DNA of 64,000 bases from positions 50,840,001 to 50,904,000 of the forward strand of contig CM060733.1 of NCBI GenBank assembly GCA_030704615.1, written 5' to 3'. The notes below the pieces were generated by a model. The model was not told the origin of the DNA, ran no database searches, and worked only from the letters and a program-made list of their open reading frames with translations. The position numbers and the translations under genes were made by a program. The stretch's first letter is position 1, and each line of letters opens with the position of its first letter. Source of the stretch: Takakia lepidozioides. Lineage: Eukaryota; Streptophyta; Takakiopsida; Takakiales; Takakiaceae. Positions 12,128-23,511 of this stretch are shown here, in pieces.

Positions 12128-12387
12128 ATCGCCCCCCTAGCTGGTGCTTAGGTCCCTCCAAGTCTAGGTAGCCACAAGATGTGATAGTGACCATAGCCTC
12201 ACTAAATCCTCTACCACTGTCCTTACTACACTCAAACTCGATAGATCAAGAGGCCGGGTGCAAGAGTTGCCCCATCGTTAGTCGCCGTCTTGCAACCTGT
12301 GAACTTGAGCCTGGGATCTCGTGTATTGACTCCTATGAGCTTGGCCTCCGATGTCTTGTTAGCTGCCTCTAGTCATGTCCACTGCCA

Positions 12388-13740
12388 CTATCCTAAGCAG
12401 TGTGGACATAACCAATCTCCATCAGGAACCCTCTCAAGAGGTGGTGTCAAGCATCCCATATGCCAACCTCTTGAGCATCGATCACACACCAGCATGGTGG
12501 CTGCCCCTTTGGCAGACCCACAGAGCATGCACCTCAAACCTGCAAGTACCACTGTCAAGTTTGGGTCAACTCTGCCATCGACATTGGGAAGGTGACATGG
12601 CGCACAATTACGCACATGGTCTTTCCAAGTCATGCCATCCCAACCCTCCAAGATCAGGACTCCTGAGGGCAACACCTCTCGAACCCTCAGAATAACACGC
12701 CCTGCAGTGACATCCAGGGTCGTAGAGGTAGTCTGCTGCAAATAAACATAGTCATCCGGGCTAAACCGCCGAACCCCAGGACAATATCCTCCACCACGTA
12801 TAGTGGCATACCTCAACATATCACGGTGCTGTGCAATGGCAAGGTTCTCAAAAGCCATGGGCATGACTTTCTTGAACAACTCTGCACGCTGATCACATGC
12901 ACGTACCCACACGTCTGGATCGTCAAGGTTAAGGACTTGAGCAGTGTCCCTACGAAAGGCTGCAGACAAATCCGGCTCTCGGCCAAAGAGAAGGAAATAT
13001 GGTGAGAAGGAGGCAAGTGATGCTTGTTTGCTGAACCTGTAGCCCGTGGCTAACCAAGACACCTGAAGATCCCAATCTCCTAGGTGTCCCTTCTGCAAGC
13101 CATACTTGCGCAAACCCCTCTTCACCATCTGAACAACTCTCTCTGCCAAGCCATCGGCCTCAGGATGATCCCGAGAAGTGGTGCGGTGGTCTATCAAGGC
13201 TTTATCACATAAAGCCTGAAATTCCCCCAAGAACTCTCTCCTTTGGTCCGTGAGTACCTCAGCTGGAACACCGAATCGGCTAAGCACACGATCCAAGAAT
13301 GCTTACGCAGCCCCCTCACTAGCCTTGTCAGGCAATGGAACCAACTCAATCCACTTGGAGAAGTGCTCCACCATCACCAACACATATTTGTGGTGGCGCA
13401 TAGTCAGTGGCAACGGTCTTGCGAAGTCAAGACTCCACCTGTAGCCCAATCCCATGATTAATAAAGGATGCAACTGTGGTGTAGGGGCATTGAATGAAGC
13501 ACGCACCCTGTCACACACCATGCACCTAGCCACGAACTGTTGCACCTCTGTATGCATACCACGCCACCAACACTGCCCCTGCAGTAAACTGTGAGTGCGT
13601 CGCACTCCAAAATGCCCCAACTCCTCATGGGCATGCCGCACTAACCGTGCACGCTGTGTGGGGTGAGGCACAATCCTCACCCGACCATCCTCCCATACTC
13701 GGAGCGGGTGTATCTCCTCCCACTTGAACCTCTTGTTGCA
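12388..13740 (-). pseudogene. Gypsy integrase with C-terminal PHD finger, broken
   Basis: The frame 13680 to 12388 is open except for a TAA at 13303-13305, where the sister element has a Tyr codon. A frameshift near 13730 cuts the N-terminus. HAHEELGHFG and CMVCDRV form the HHCC zinc domain, DFARPLPLT and VLTDQRREF carry the catalytic Asp residues, and DHPEADGLAERVV carries the Glu. The C-terminus has CMLCGSAKG, CDRCSRGWHMGC and WLCPHC, a C4HC3 PHD finger. The protein would join element cDNA to host chromatin. It is dead here because of the stop and frameshift. Confidence 0.85.
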
Positions 13741-14070
13741 TGATCTGATCCCTCTCCTTGGCAGTCATAGTGGCTGCCGTGTCTCCACTACGGAGGTAGT
13801 CCAACACAGCCGAATCCTCATGTATATCTCGGGTACCACCTGGCTCATCACTAGCCTCAGGGTCCTCAGACACTCCGTCTACAGTCATCCCTGTTGTAGG
13901 AGATGGGAGCAGTTCCGTGGGTGGCAATGCTAGTACATGACGTCCCTGGACTAGCAAAATATTTGGGCATAGCCTTACCAGACAAAAGGCACGAGTGCCC
14001 TTGGGAGGACACACAAGGTAGTAGCCATTAGTGTGGTCCGCTGGGCGACCTTGGAACGTGCCTGCATTGA

Positions 14071-16140
14071 TGAGGTTAAACCATCTGGATTTCGGATGTG
14101 AAATGAGAATTATGTGGAGTTGTCTAACTTCTTGGTTATGTCTAGTTACCCATAACCCATGAATTATGGGGTGGTCGCAGTGGGTATGGCCATTTGTCTA
14201 TTTGGGGATTTTGGGATGAACATAATATGCAATGTTTATTAGGATATAATAATGGCCAGAACAAGTTCCGTCATTGATTGCCCAGGTATTGACCATACTG
14301 AATAGTGTGTTTGATTTGTGCATTAGCAACAGTGGGGGATGTCCAAAAATGATTGGACATACTGTGTAGCAGGTGTGGGGATGAGACCCACTTAGATATG
14401 TAGGAATTTATGTAGGTGCGGGATTCTTGTATGAGTACCTTATGAGTACCTCTTTCACAATAACCTCGTGGTGAGGCTGTGAAGACGGGTTTTGTAGCTG
14501 GATGAGGTTTTCATTTCCTTGCAAGGCATGATTTAGGGGCGTGCAGCTCAGGAAACAGCATGCAATGCTATGGCAGAAACAGAGGTACATGTAGAGGAAC
14601 GATACAGAGAGTCATGAATGTCAAGTATGCTAGAGAAACACCCCATCCACAAATCTGTAGCAACACCAGTATACCAGGCTGTACATACGAAAAGTAATCC
14701 CTTTACTCAAGGTGAGAGTGACCACATACCCCAAACTCCAGGTTGGAATGAGCCACTATATGGCAGCATCAGGCCAAGTAAATCCCCTGCATCTTGGCCA
14801 TAGAACCATGAAAGGTTGGGATGCAACCAGCTTTACATAGGGTTACACAGTATGGGCCAAGCAAGGTGTAATGGCTCAACGCCGTCTTCTACTAAATGTC
14901 GAGGATGAACTCCAACAGATGGGGAGAAGAACATACCACACCAAAAATGTAGGAGGATTTGACCCCCAGAATCATCTGGGTTACACTCAGTGCACTTATC
15001 TAACTGAGTTAAATGAGCTACTGACTGGTGGTGGTATCCTAGCAGTTAAAAAAACCCGTTTGCGCAAGAACAATTCACGGTGATATGGGTATGAATCACG
15101 GACATAGGGTCGATTACATGGTCTATGCATTCATATTCTTAGGGCCGCTTTATGCTAGGGCCCAAGCCTAAGACCAAGTGAGAATGGAGCGTTCCGCAAC
15201 TCTCTTCCCATGAAGGCAGAGGGCAAAGCCATTTTTTATTTTTATTTTGCAGCCCAAATTTCGCCATTGGCGGAGGCCTGAAAATTGGGCCCAACGGCTT
15301 TACACTTTAGCCCAAGCCCAAGAAAATGGAAGTGGGTCATTTACCTACATGGCACAAGTTTTGGCACCAACTTCTTGGGCCAGCCCAAGAAAAAGGAACC
15401 CTCCTTTAGTGCAGACCCAACTCTCCGCTCTCTGGCCCAAGAAGTTTGGTATTAAATATAATATTTTTGTTTGATCATGACCGTTGAAGTTGGCCCAATA
15501 GTGGTAAAAATTGGGGCTTGGGCCCTACTGTAAAGCAGCCCTTATTTTTTTTAAACCAGATCACAAATTTAACTTATAATTATTACAATAAAATGAAAAC
15601 TTTCACTTCAATGCGCATGATAAAGTAACAAATATTTACTAGGGCTCCGCGTTGCTTTGCACTACTAGTGACGAGAAGTCGAACTATAGAAGTTATGCAT
15701 CAATAATAGATTTTGTGCACGTTTCTTGTTTTTTTTAAAATAAACAGGGGACATAGGCCTGGGAATAAATCAGAAAAGGTAACCAACAAAAGACGACACG
15801 GATGGAAAACCGTCCCAGTCCAAAGAAGCCAAAACCGTCACGGAAATCAAACTAACAAAAGGTAGAGGGGCGGAACAAAGAAAGGAAAAATAACCAAAAA
15901 GGAAGGCCAAGAGAAAGAGAAAAGAAAAGGAGAGAAAAGAAAAGAAAAAACAAAGTCAAAATTTCAGCTGCATTTTTTACTTTGAATCACTAGCCCTAAT
16001 ATGGTGGTGCCGTTTGACCTCACTATTGTCTCCATCATAGCCCAGTCAGGAAGAAGAGCGTCTTCCCGATAAATAGAAGACTCGGATAAACGAGAGTCGA
16101 GGATGCCACCCTTACACCAACTGATATCAATTTTTTTGAG
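14071..16140. other. Intergenic, no gene identified
   Basis: There is no family match. Notable content is GCCCAAG-rich degenerate repeats around 15130-15540, A-rich sequence at 15730-15960, and a short dispersed repeat at about 15640-15680 (ACTAGGGCTCCGCG, then CACTACTAGTGACGA) that recurs at about 21147-21183. Confidence 0.5.
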
Positions 16141-16670
16141 AAGCTGCAACCGTTGCCAGTGGAATTTTTCAGAGCCTTATGGCTCACTTTTCGGAGATGA
16201 TTTCTTAAATATGACAAATGACATTCTTAACAAAAGATTTATGCCTTCCCAAATGTCTCAAGGATTTATCACACTCATATTCAAAAGAGGGACAAACAGA
16301 GAGTCACAAGCTATATTCCTATCACTTTCCTAAACTCTCTTTAGAAAATTGTAGCAAAAACCTTGGTTGTGATACTCCAACCACTACTTCCCACGATCGA
16401 TAGGAAGGATCAAATGGAATTTCGTAAAGACTGTATGATTATGGAAAATATCTTACTGACCCATGAAGCCTTGCATATGGCTAAGATCAATAATCAGCCT
16501 TTAGCGTTCCTCATGCTAGACTTTGAGAAGGCTTTCAACTCTATTGATTGGAATTTTGTTCTGAGAACCTTGGCTAAGGCTAGTTTTCGGGGACCGTTCC
16601 TTGAATGGATTAAAATCCTCATTTCCTCCGCCTCAAGTAAGGTAATGATTAACGGGCTACAACACATATA
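16141..16670 (+). pseudogene. LINE reverse transcriptase fragment
   Basis: The plus strand in shifting frames reads MTNDILNKRFMPSQMSQGFI, LIFKRGT, then KDQMEFRKDCMIMENILLTH and LAFLMLDFEKAFNSIDWNFV. These align with the RT at 8.9-10.6 kb (for example MANDIIHKGIMPSQLSQGVI and LMLDFEKTFDNVDWDFL). It stops soon after SSASSKVMINGL, before the catalytic YADD box, and has several frameshifts. It is an old fragment from the same LINE group. Confidence 0.8.
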
Positions 16671-17146
16671 CTTGGTCTTATGTACAGTGAACTAATTAGT
16701 TATTCGACGTTAACATTTAAAAGCAAGTGTGATGTAGCCATCACAAAAAAAAATTGTAATACATGATAGCCCTTCAACTCCGGTTGGCATTGATTACTGC
16801 GCTCATAACCTGTACACAAAAATCTCTTAAGTTGTTAGATTGTAACACTGTTGAAGATTGTGTACATTAACTGCAATGATGAACTCGTCGACACCTCCAG
16901 CTGGTAGTTCAAAATGGTCATATTAAAGACATCGAAATTTGGTCAAGTATGAGTGAACCTAAATTTAGATTCTTAGGGTTTAAGCGCGGATGTTCTCTAG
17001 TAAACTCACCTGTAAATGGAAGTATAAAAACTCTGAATATTATGTAATTTTTACAGTGGGTGCTAGGATTGGACATGATGTACTATGTAGAGTACAAAAT
17101 TTTATACAATCAACCAGCAAACTGGGAATTGAGAGGAATATTGGCA
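16671..17146. other. Intergenic, 3' flank of the PNP-like gene
   Basis: AT-rich sequence with no coding signal recognised. It probably includes the 3' UTR of the minus-strand gene that ends at 17147. Confidence 0.5.
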
Positions 17147-18013
17147 TCAGTTCACGAATGGTATGTACCTAGTATATGAAATCACAATTTTCCCTTCAGC
17201 AAGTTCTGCAATGTCATCGAAAGCCTGTTGGGATAGATCGAAAGTTCCCTGACAGCCAGGACTTGGGCAAAGATCCACAATCTTGACAGTTGTGGTTCCT
17301 GTGGAGTATTTGCATGGCACGGGGACACCATCGTTTGTTCCACCCGTGCAAGTTATGCTATAGTAATTTCCGCAAGCATTACCGCCGTCCCAAATCTCCT
17401 CACTGGCTGCCGCAAACAGATCTCCACTAGGAAACTGGTTTTGATCGAACCCATAGCAAGCAGATGCTGAAGAATCCAAATGAACATCAATAGAAAATGT
17501 AACACGTTAGCAGATGGTCATGGAGTATATTATAGACAGTATATATATCGCCTCAAGACTATACAACAACATGAAGTGTTAATACTTTAAGTTTGATTTT
17601 CAACCATTATGATGGTTTATTCGTAACCTCCAAAGACCGTAGTTGTAATCTATCATTGAAAGCGAGCAACTCAATCTCTCTAGATCTTTCTCTTCGTGAT
17701 CTTCTGAGGTCACACAAATTATAGTACTACATGAACCTTCTCTCGTCCACACATCAGATACATGGTCATCACAAATACACTACTCTGAACTGGTTGTGAT
17801 ATGGATCGAGGTTGTGCATATTTTTGACAACATGGATGATTCATCAACAAGAAGTCTACAAGGAGTTCCAAAGAAAGTTTGCAAGTCCTTACGAACGTAT
17901 GGAGGAGTGTAGTAAGTGGCAGTGCCATCATCGGCCAGAGCTTTTCCGCAGAGGATCATAAGCATCCATGCAGAAAACAACGTGGTGCACAGTGTCACCT
18001 TCACACCAGCCAT
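17147..18013 (-). CDS. EG45-like/plant natriuretic peptide-type secreted protein, 146 aa
   Basis: Two exons on minus: 17893-18013 and 17147-17466, joined in phase (donor GTAAGG, acceptor TTCTTCAG). The first about 27 residues are a signal peptide (hydrophobic TLFSAWMLMILC, cleavage near KALA-DD). The mature part opens GTATYYTPPYVPSACYGFDQ and continues with FAAASEEIWDGGNACGNYYS, CTGG, KIVDLCPSPGCQGTFDLSQ and AFDDIAELAEGKIVI. It therefore has the six-cysteine double-psi beta-barrel fold of expansin domain 1 without the cellulose-binding domain, as in EG45 and plant natriuretic peptides. Such proteins act in the apoplast. Plant natriuretic peptides affect water and ion balance, and no enzymatic activity is implied. 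The length is typical of the family. A TATA box lies about 75 bp upstream. Confidence 0.92.
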
Positions 18014-18086
18014 TTCTCAATTGTGTTCTTGCGCTAAAAGAGAGAGAGACACACACATATGACGGGTTTGTGGTGTGTGTGTCTGG

Positions 18087-18093
18087 TTTTATA
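18087..18093 (-). promoter_or_regulatory. TATA box of the PNP-like gene
   Basis: TATAAAA on the minus strand lies 74 bases upstream of the start codon, followed by CA- and CT-rich leader sequence. Position and sequence fit a plant TATA promoter. Confidence 0.6.
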
Positions 18094-21000
18094 TGAGGTC
18101 CCCGAATTTAAATTTTGAAATTTGATAATCTACATTTTTCACGCTACAAAATTCATCATTCATCTAATTTCATCCATACAAAGCAACAACTACGTAGCAT
18201 AAAAAATGCAATACATCCACAATATACTGAGAATACAAAGGATGTAAACCAGAGGTTCCACTCCAAAAATGCTTTTGATGGAGTTTAAAAAATTAAATAA
18301 TAGGTACACACATCAAATTTTATAAACAAAATGAGAAAATCTGGATATTATATCTAATGATTCAAATTTTCGAAAAGGTTGAGTCTTGTGGAAGCAAGCC
18401 TAAGTTATGAGGTCACTTTCCAAAAAAGCTACTCCCTTCTGTTTAGAAAGTGGACATTAGGTTGTTATATATAATAATAATCATTGATTGGATGACATGT
18501 TTTTCTGTATTTATTTATCAAACTTATAACAAATGATATCTAACTTGGGTTGGCATTGTCTCCACATGATACAGGCTTCATCCAAAAGCTTGGAAGTATG
18601 AAGAAAATGAATATATGAAAGGAGCCGATAAGATGAAGTGGCTTGGAGTTTTCATCTATCTAAAACGCAAAAGCCAAAAATAAAACAAAAATCTTATTAT
18701 ATTTCTCTATAATTTTTAGTGGATCCAAAAGCTGACTTGACCATAGATCGGGAAACATGGGACATGCATGTGACTTGGCCCTCACAAACGTCATATTAAA
18801 TGTTTGCCAAGATTAGTAGAATCATGCATGTCATAACATGGGACGTCCAAATAGTTCATGTATCCCATGTGTATATTTTTTGTTCTTGAGTTTCAATGTC
18901 AGTAAGAGATAGTATTATGGAGCCCACCACCAAAGAGACCGGCTCTTACTTTGGGTCTTTCTCGAGAAATCCAAGCGAAGCTAATGGTCAAAGATGTAGT
19001 GAGTCCTGACATGAACGTGAATCACACAGACAATTGATTCCCATGACCGATCCTTTGTTTGTATTATTGAAATAATCTGAAAATTTGGTAGCATTGTACC
19101 CTTATGATTGACATTTCTATTCATTTGAAGATGGTTGAGGTTTTTAAGGGGCCTTGCTTGCAGAGCCCACCAACGTCAGGTAGAAGCGGAAGAAACCATG
19201 TAGAAGATAGCCCTAGTCACCCTTTTTATATATTACTGTCTCAAGGCGGTGGTGGGGCCTTTAATTAGTAGGGCCATAGCCTCATCCTACTTCTCTAGAA
19301 TTCTATGGAAAGCTTTAGAACTAGGAGGGCCCACCACCTCACATATCTTACTTCTATGCAAGCCTCTACATTTCCAACACCCGTGCCCTCCCTCTCCATT
19401 GGCCGCTCCAATCCTCTTTGTTTTTTTGACATTCAACAATAGCCCTTGTCAGAATTGGTGACCCTTACATTCAGCGGTGGATTGAATGTCGCACCCGTTT
19501 AGTACCTCGCGGATGTTTAGGTAGTTGTGACCCAAGTGAATTAAGCTCCAAGTTATTTTTAGCATTGAGATAGTAAGTGAATGCATAGTCAAAACAAGAC
19601 TACCTACTTCTAAGTTTAAGATCCGAGTTATTTTTAACATTAAGATAAAGATAAAGATAAAGATTCTTTCACGTCCAGTGAATTTACAGAGCCTACTGCT
19701 CAACACACAGGCCATCGAGGGCCCAATGGACGGTCTGAAGGCACATGTTGAAGGATTGAACCCAGGATCACCTAGGTTATAGTAAGTGAATGCGTAGTCA
19801 AAACAAAACTACCTACTTCAAGGTTAAAGATCAAGCTACTTTTAGAGTTAGAGCCGACTCTATGGGCACTCCCAAACGTGCCCCCAAGCAAGCGCCCCCA
19901 GGACAGAATTGCCCCTTAAAAATGAGAGGGATGGTTCCATGGAGAGCTTTCCATTCACCCCTCTAGAAATCTTTGGCACCAATTGCTTGGCAATTGTTGT
20001 GGGCCCATGACATACTAAATGACACTTCATATAAGTTTTGGATGAAAATGTCAAAAATCATTCCCTCTCCTAAAATCTAACTTACTTTTGGATGGAAATC
20101 AATAGTATTTTGTAAGGCTGCAGGCCCCGCAATAGGAAAAGACAAAGGTGTCAGTTGGGGGCGCAGTGAAACTCGATCGCCCTTTGCCAAGGGACGTCTT
20201 TTTTGCGCCCCTTAGCAAGGGGCGATTCCGTGGGGGCCCCTTAGGGAATATTCTATTTCCACCAATAGCGCCCTGTTAATCCAGGGGCGATTCATGGGGG
20301 GGGGGGGGCACTTGCCCATGGAACCCGGCTCTTAAGGTAGTTGTTTGCCAAATGGAGGTTGGGTAGCACGTCCGCAAGCTCGCGCCTCACCTCTGTAAGC
20401 GTGCATAAAAGGACATACCAACAATTTCAAGAATACTCTTTTAAAAAACTTAGGCAAAACTAAAATGTGCTCACGCCATACAAAATGCAAAACTTTTTGA
20501 AATGTTTGCTCACATGAGCACAAGTCACTCAGCTGGGGCTTGACGAATTTTTTGTTTCTTAAACCATGCTTTTTGATTAATTGTTGTATATTTTATCATG
20601 TAATGATGTCCCTAATATGCAAAAGTAGTCATAGTTCATTTTGTTTTGTCCACAAAATTGTTGGATAATGACCTATTGCAACAATCGCATAAAATTTCAT
20701 GAATAAAATAAATCAACCTGACCAACAAAGATGTCATCTAGTTTTTCTTAATATAATCCGAGAAAATCTAGATTCCTGAGTTTTTGGGCTAGTTAAAACC
20801 CCTTGTGTGCTTGACATTATTAGATTATCGAATTAACTATTTGATTATTTGTGTGTTTTGGATGGTATTCATATTTGTGACTTTGTTTTTTCTACTGTAT
20901 TATTATTTCGCAGAATATCAATTTGTAAATATATGGAACTTAGAGCTTGTAAATTATATACAATAAGAGAGCCTATTCGCGCAAACCGGTTATTACCATA

Positions 21001-21254
21001 CCTACGTACGTTGTCCGATGATAATTAAATCCAAAACCAGAGTGCCAAGAAAATCTAACTAGAGTCCTTCTAATGTCGGATGTCACACGTATTTGACCCG
21101 AAGACCTGTTCTACCAAATTCTCGCGTATTTGTTTTTATTATTTATCACTAGGGCTTCTGGTTGCTCCGCACTACTAGTGACGACTTCTGATAGTTATGT
21201 TCAAGTTTACAATAAAAAAGGACCATGGATCAATCGCAAGAAAAATAGTGGACT
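18094..21254. other. Intergenic, AT-rich, with local repeats
   Basis: No gene is recognised. A direct repeat of about 65 bp (AAGTGAATGC(A/G)TAGTCAAAAC...) occurs at about 19572-19640 and 19782-19850. Around 20200-20310 there are GC-rich inverted stretches (CGCCCCTT/AAGGGGCG) and a G homopolymer. A short repeat shared with 15.64 kb ends at about 21183. Confidence 0.5.
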
Positions 21255-21603
21255 TGTCAAGTTAAATAAGCACAGTGTGAAACTAGCTAGAATAAAGCTA
21301 GTTATTTGTATTTAACACTTGGATTTAGGTCAAGTGTTAAATCAGGTGTCAAGTTTAGTTTGACACCTGACCCGTCTTATCTTCACGAGAGCGGCAGTCG
21401 CGCAGCTCATCTCTCTCGAGTTGAGCCTGCGCGACCGAGCTCCTGCATGCGTTTAGATCTGAGTGTACTCATGATGGGAGTGTAGGTTGTTGTGGGGTGG
21501 AGTCCCCATAGCTTGGGGTGCCCCTGGCTCGACTACTATTTCTAAGAGTGATGGTTTGGTTTTCATGTTTTGTGTCAACAGTGTGTTCGTTGGTTGTTTA
21601 TCA
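21255..21603 (+). repeat. 5' LTR core (module B only)
   Basis: It begins TGTCAAGTTAAATAAG and ends GTTGTTTATCA. It is identical to 32535-32883 except at two positions. The flanking module A found on both sides of the 3' copy is absent here, and no primer-binding site is evident after it, so the 5' LTR/leader junction seems rearranged. Three hairpins lie at 21311-21341, 21342-21370 and 21397-21435. Confidence 0.85.
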
Positions 21604-22568
21604 CTCGAGAGAGATGATCTCTTACCTGTGAGTGCAAGGTAGGAGTTGAGGGTTAGCACTTGCAAGATTACCTGTGTGTAAGTAGTGCTTAGTTTGAGAA
21701 GCATATCATTGAATGTGATCACAAGATTCAGCGTGCCCTGAAACGCCTGGAGGATGACAATGCCGGAGCCGCCACTGTTATTGCAGTCGCTAAAGCTACC
21801 AAGTCACCAGAGGCTTTGGAGTACACGAGGAGAGACTTAAAAATGCAGCAGCAAATGCTAGTTGGCACCTATGCGTGATCCTTGAAGCTGGATGATTGTT
21901 TCCCCAGTAAGCTTATAGAGAAGCTTTACCGTGCAGCATGGAGCAGCGCTGGCAAGCGGTGAACGCTGATACTTGCACTCTTGCAGTCTTGGAGTCCAAG
22001 CTAGGACACGGGGAATATGACCGGTCAACAACCAAGGTGCTGCATTTGATCAACAATCCTGAAGCGGAGGGAGCCCAGGCCACGGACTAGCTCGTCTCGT
22101 CTTACCCTGGGAGTGCAAAGGATGAATAGGTGAAGATTCTTTGGCAGATCAGAGCAGGGCGGAGCTCGTTGCGTTGACTGGCTAGCCGTTATATGGTCGA
22201 CAGTCGCTTAAGCTGCAGGGTTACGTTGCCGGGTGATCGATATTGTTTCCAGGTCTTCATTTGGTGGGCATGCCGGGAGCGTGGAGGTGTGAGGAGTGGC
22301 AGGGCTTTCATCAGTTGCATCTTTCTTAGCTGCTGTGTGTTTCACTAGTTGAACATCTTCGAAGCTGAATTACGGCTTAATTGGAAACCCGTACCCTGCT
22401 ACTTCTGCCTATCGAGGTTATGGTGGGGGTGGATCAGGAGGGCAGGTGTTCCAGCTCCAGTTGTGTGCATATGTAACCTACCTCCCCGTAATCTCTTTTA
22501 GTTCTCCTCTAGAAGAGGTTACTTACTTGGACTGACAGGACCTGGATCAGTCTGGAAGAAAGTTTGAC
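21604..22568. other. Non-element sequence inside the Gypsy leader
   Basis: No primer-binding site or gag signal. The plus strand from 21722 has a short open stretch (KIQRALKRLEDDNAGAATVI, then EYTRRDLKMQQQMLVGTYA) ending in a stop. It looks once-coding but I do not recognise it. It sits beside the captured S18 fragment and may also be captured host sequence. Confidence 0.35.
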
Positions 22569-22859
22569 CTGCGAATAACGTCCGTCCTTGTGATCCTTCT
22601 TCATGTTCAAGAACCACTCAGGTATCTTGAACTGCCGGGGATTCGCGACAATCACCATCAAGTTCTCCAGCTCCGCACCCTACAGCTCACCAGCTCCCTT
22701 GCTGGTGTCGACGTCCGCCTTCTTGCAGACCAGGTTAGCGAAACGGCGCCCCACTCCCTTGATAGAGGTCAAAGCGAACATGATCTTCTGCCGTCCATCT
22801 ACATTTGTGTTGAGCACTCGCAAAATGTGCTGGAAATCTTCGTTGGCGATGAGCGACAT
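22569..22859 (-). pseudogene. Captured fragment of ribosomal protein S18 (uS13), antisense
   Basis: The minus strand from ATG 22859 reads [40 protein letters not shown] and [15 protein letters not shown], then a TAG (22680-22682), then [20 protein letters not shown] and [11 protein letters not shown]. This is the first 97 of about 152 codons of cytosolic S18, with one premature stop and no intron inside. It ends exactly where a GT donor-like sequence begins, so the fragment may include an exon boundary. Sequence like a 5' UTR precedes the ATG. It lies antisense to the retrotransposon and cannot make S18. It is most likely a transduced host gene fragment. Confidence 0.9.
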
Positions 22860-23511
22860 GGTGGATACCCGCGCAGCAGCGATCCTCGCGCTGTGCAGCT
22901 TCACAGGCAAGCGGCAAAGAGGCAAGGAGGCAGTAGAGTCGGCTGTTGGTGAGGCGAGATAGAAGCACTTTGGGTCTTCAATCCTGAGTACCTCTTTCAG
23001 AATATTAAATCCCAACAGACATCAATACATGTGGGAAAGACCTCATACCGCATGTATAAGCATCCCCAGCCATTGGAATGGCGTTGTGCGGCATAGTGAG
23101 GAGACGATGCAGGGCGTCCATGGCAGCGAGCACGCAAGAAGAAGCAAGTAGCACTGAAGACACATGATCGCAGTGAGGATCAGAAGGACCTAACAGCCCC
23201 AGTACTTGAGCGTTGTTCGACACCAGCTTGATTTTGCATAGACCTGGAGGGGAACGGCCTCGGGAACCCGTAGGTAACCTGGGAACAATTTTTAATGGCG
23301 AGAACGTTTTGGTGTTAAAAAAAAAAACAAAAAAAAGGGTTTTTTTTTAATCTAATTTGAATGATTTGGAGCCAAATTCATCGTATCTTTGTCAAATGGA
23401 CTCTGTTTGACCCAGTTTTTGGGGGGATAGCTGCAGAAAGGGGATATCTACCTATCTAGACCTGGTTTCTGTTTTGGGGACTCTGCTTAAAATCTATGGA
23501 ATTTTTAGAGT

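Larger units (their letters stand above)
11530..14070 (-). mobile_element. Ty3/Gypsy fragment: integrase, PHD finger and 3' LTR
   Basis: This is the 3' end of a Gypsy element on minus, clearly related to the element at 21-33 kb: near-identical integrase order, the same C-terminal PHD finger, the same polypurine tract and the same A-B-A LTR layout. It is cut near 14070 upstream of integrase and near 11530 inside the outer LTR module. No protease, methyltransferase or RT part is present. Confidence 0.85.

Noticed and set aside
20290-20310. G homopolymers here and at 39150-39167 as G-quadruplex or telomere signals
   Set aside because: They are single uninterrupted runs with no repeated G-tract spacing, likely slippage or sequencing-length artefacts.
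21604-21640. tRNA primer-binding site after the 5' LTR core of the DNMT element
   Set aside because: No TGG-initiated sequence that would pair with a tRNA 3' end lies at the expected place, so the region appears rearranged.
23005-23223. Minus-strand 72-codon frame beside the S18 fragment (AAMDALHRLLTMPHN)
   Set aside because: It looks mildly protein-like but matches nothing I know, and it is too short to support as a gene.
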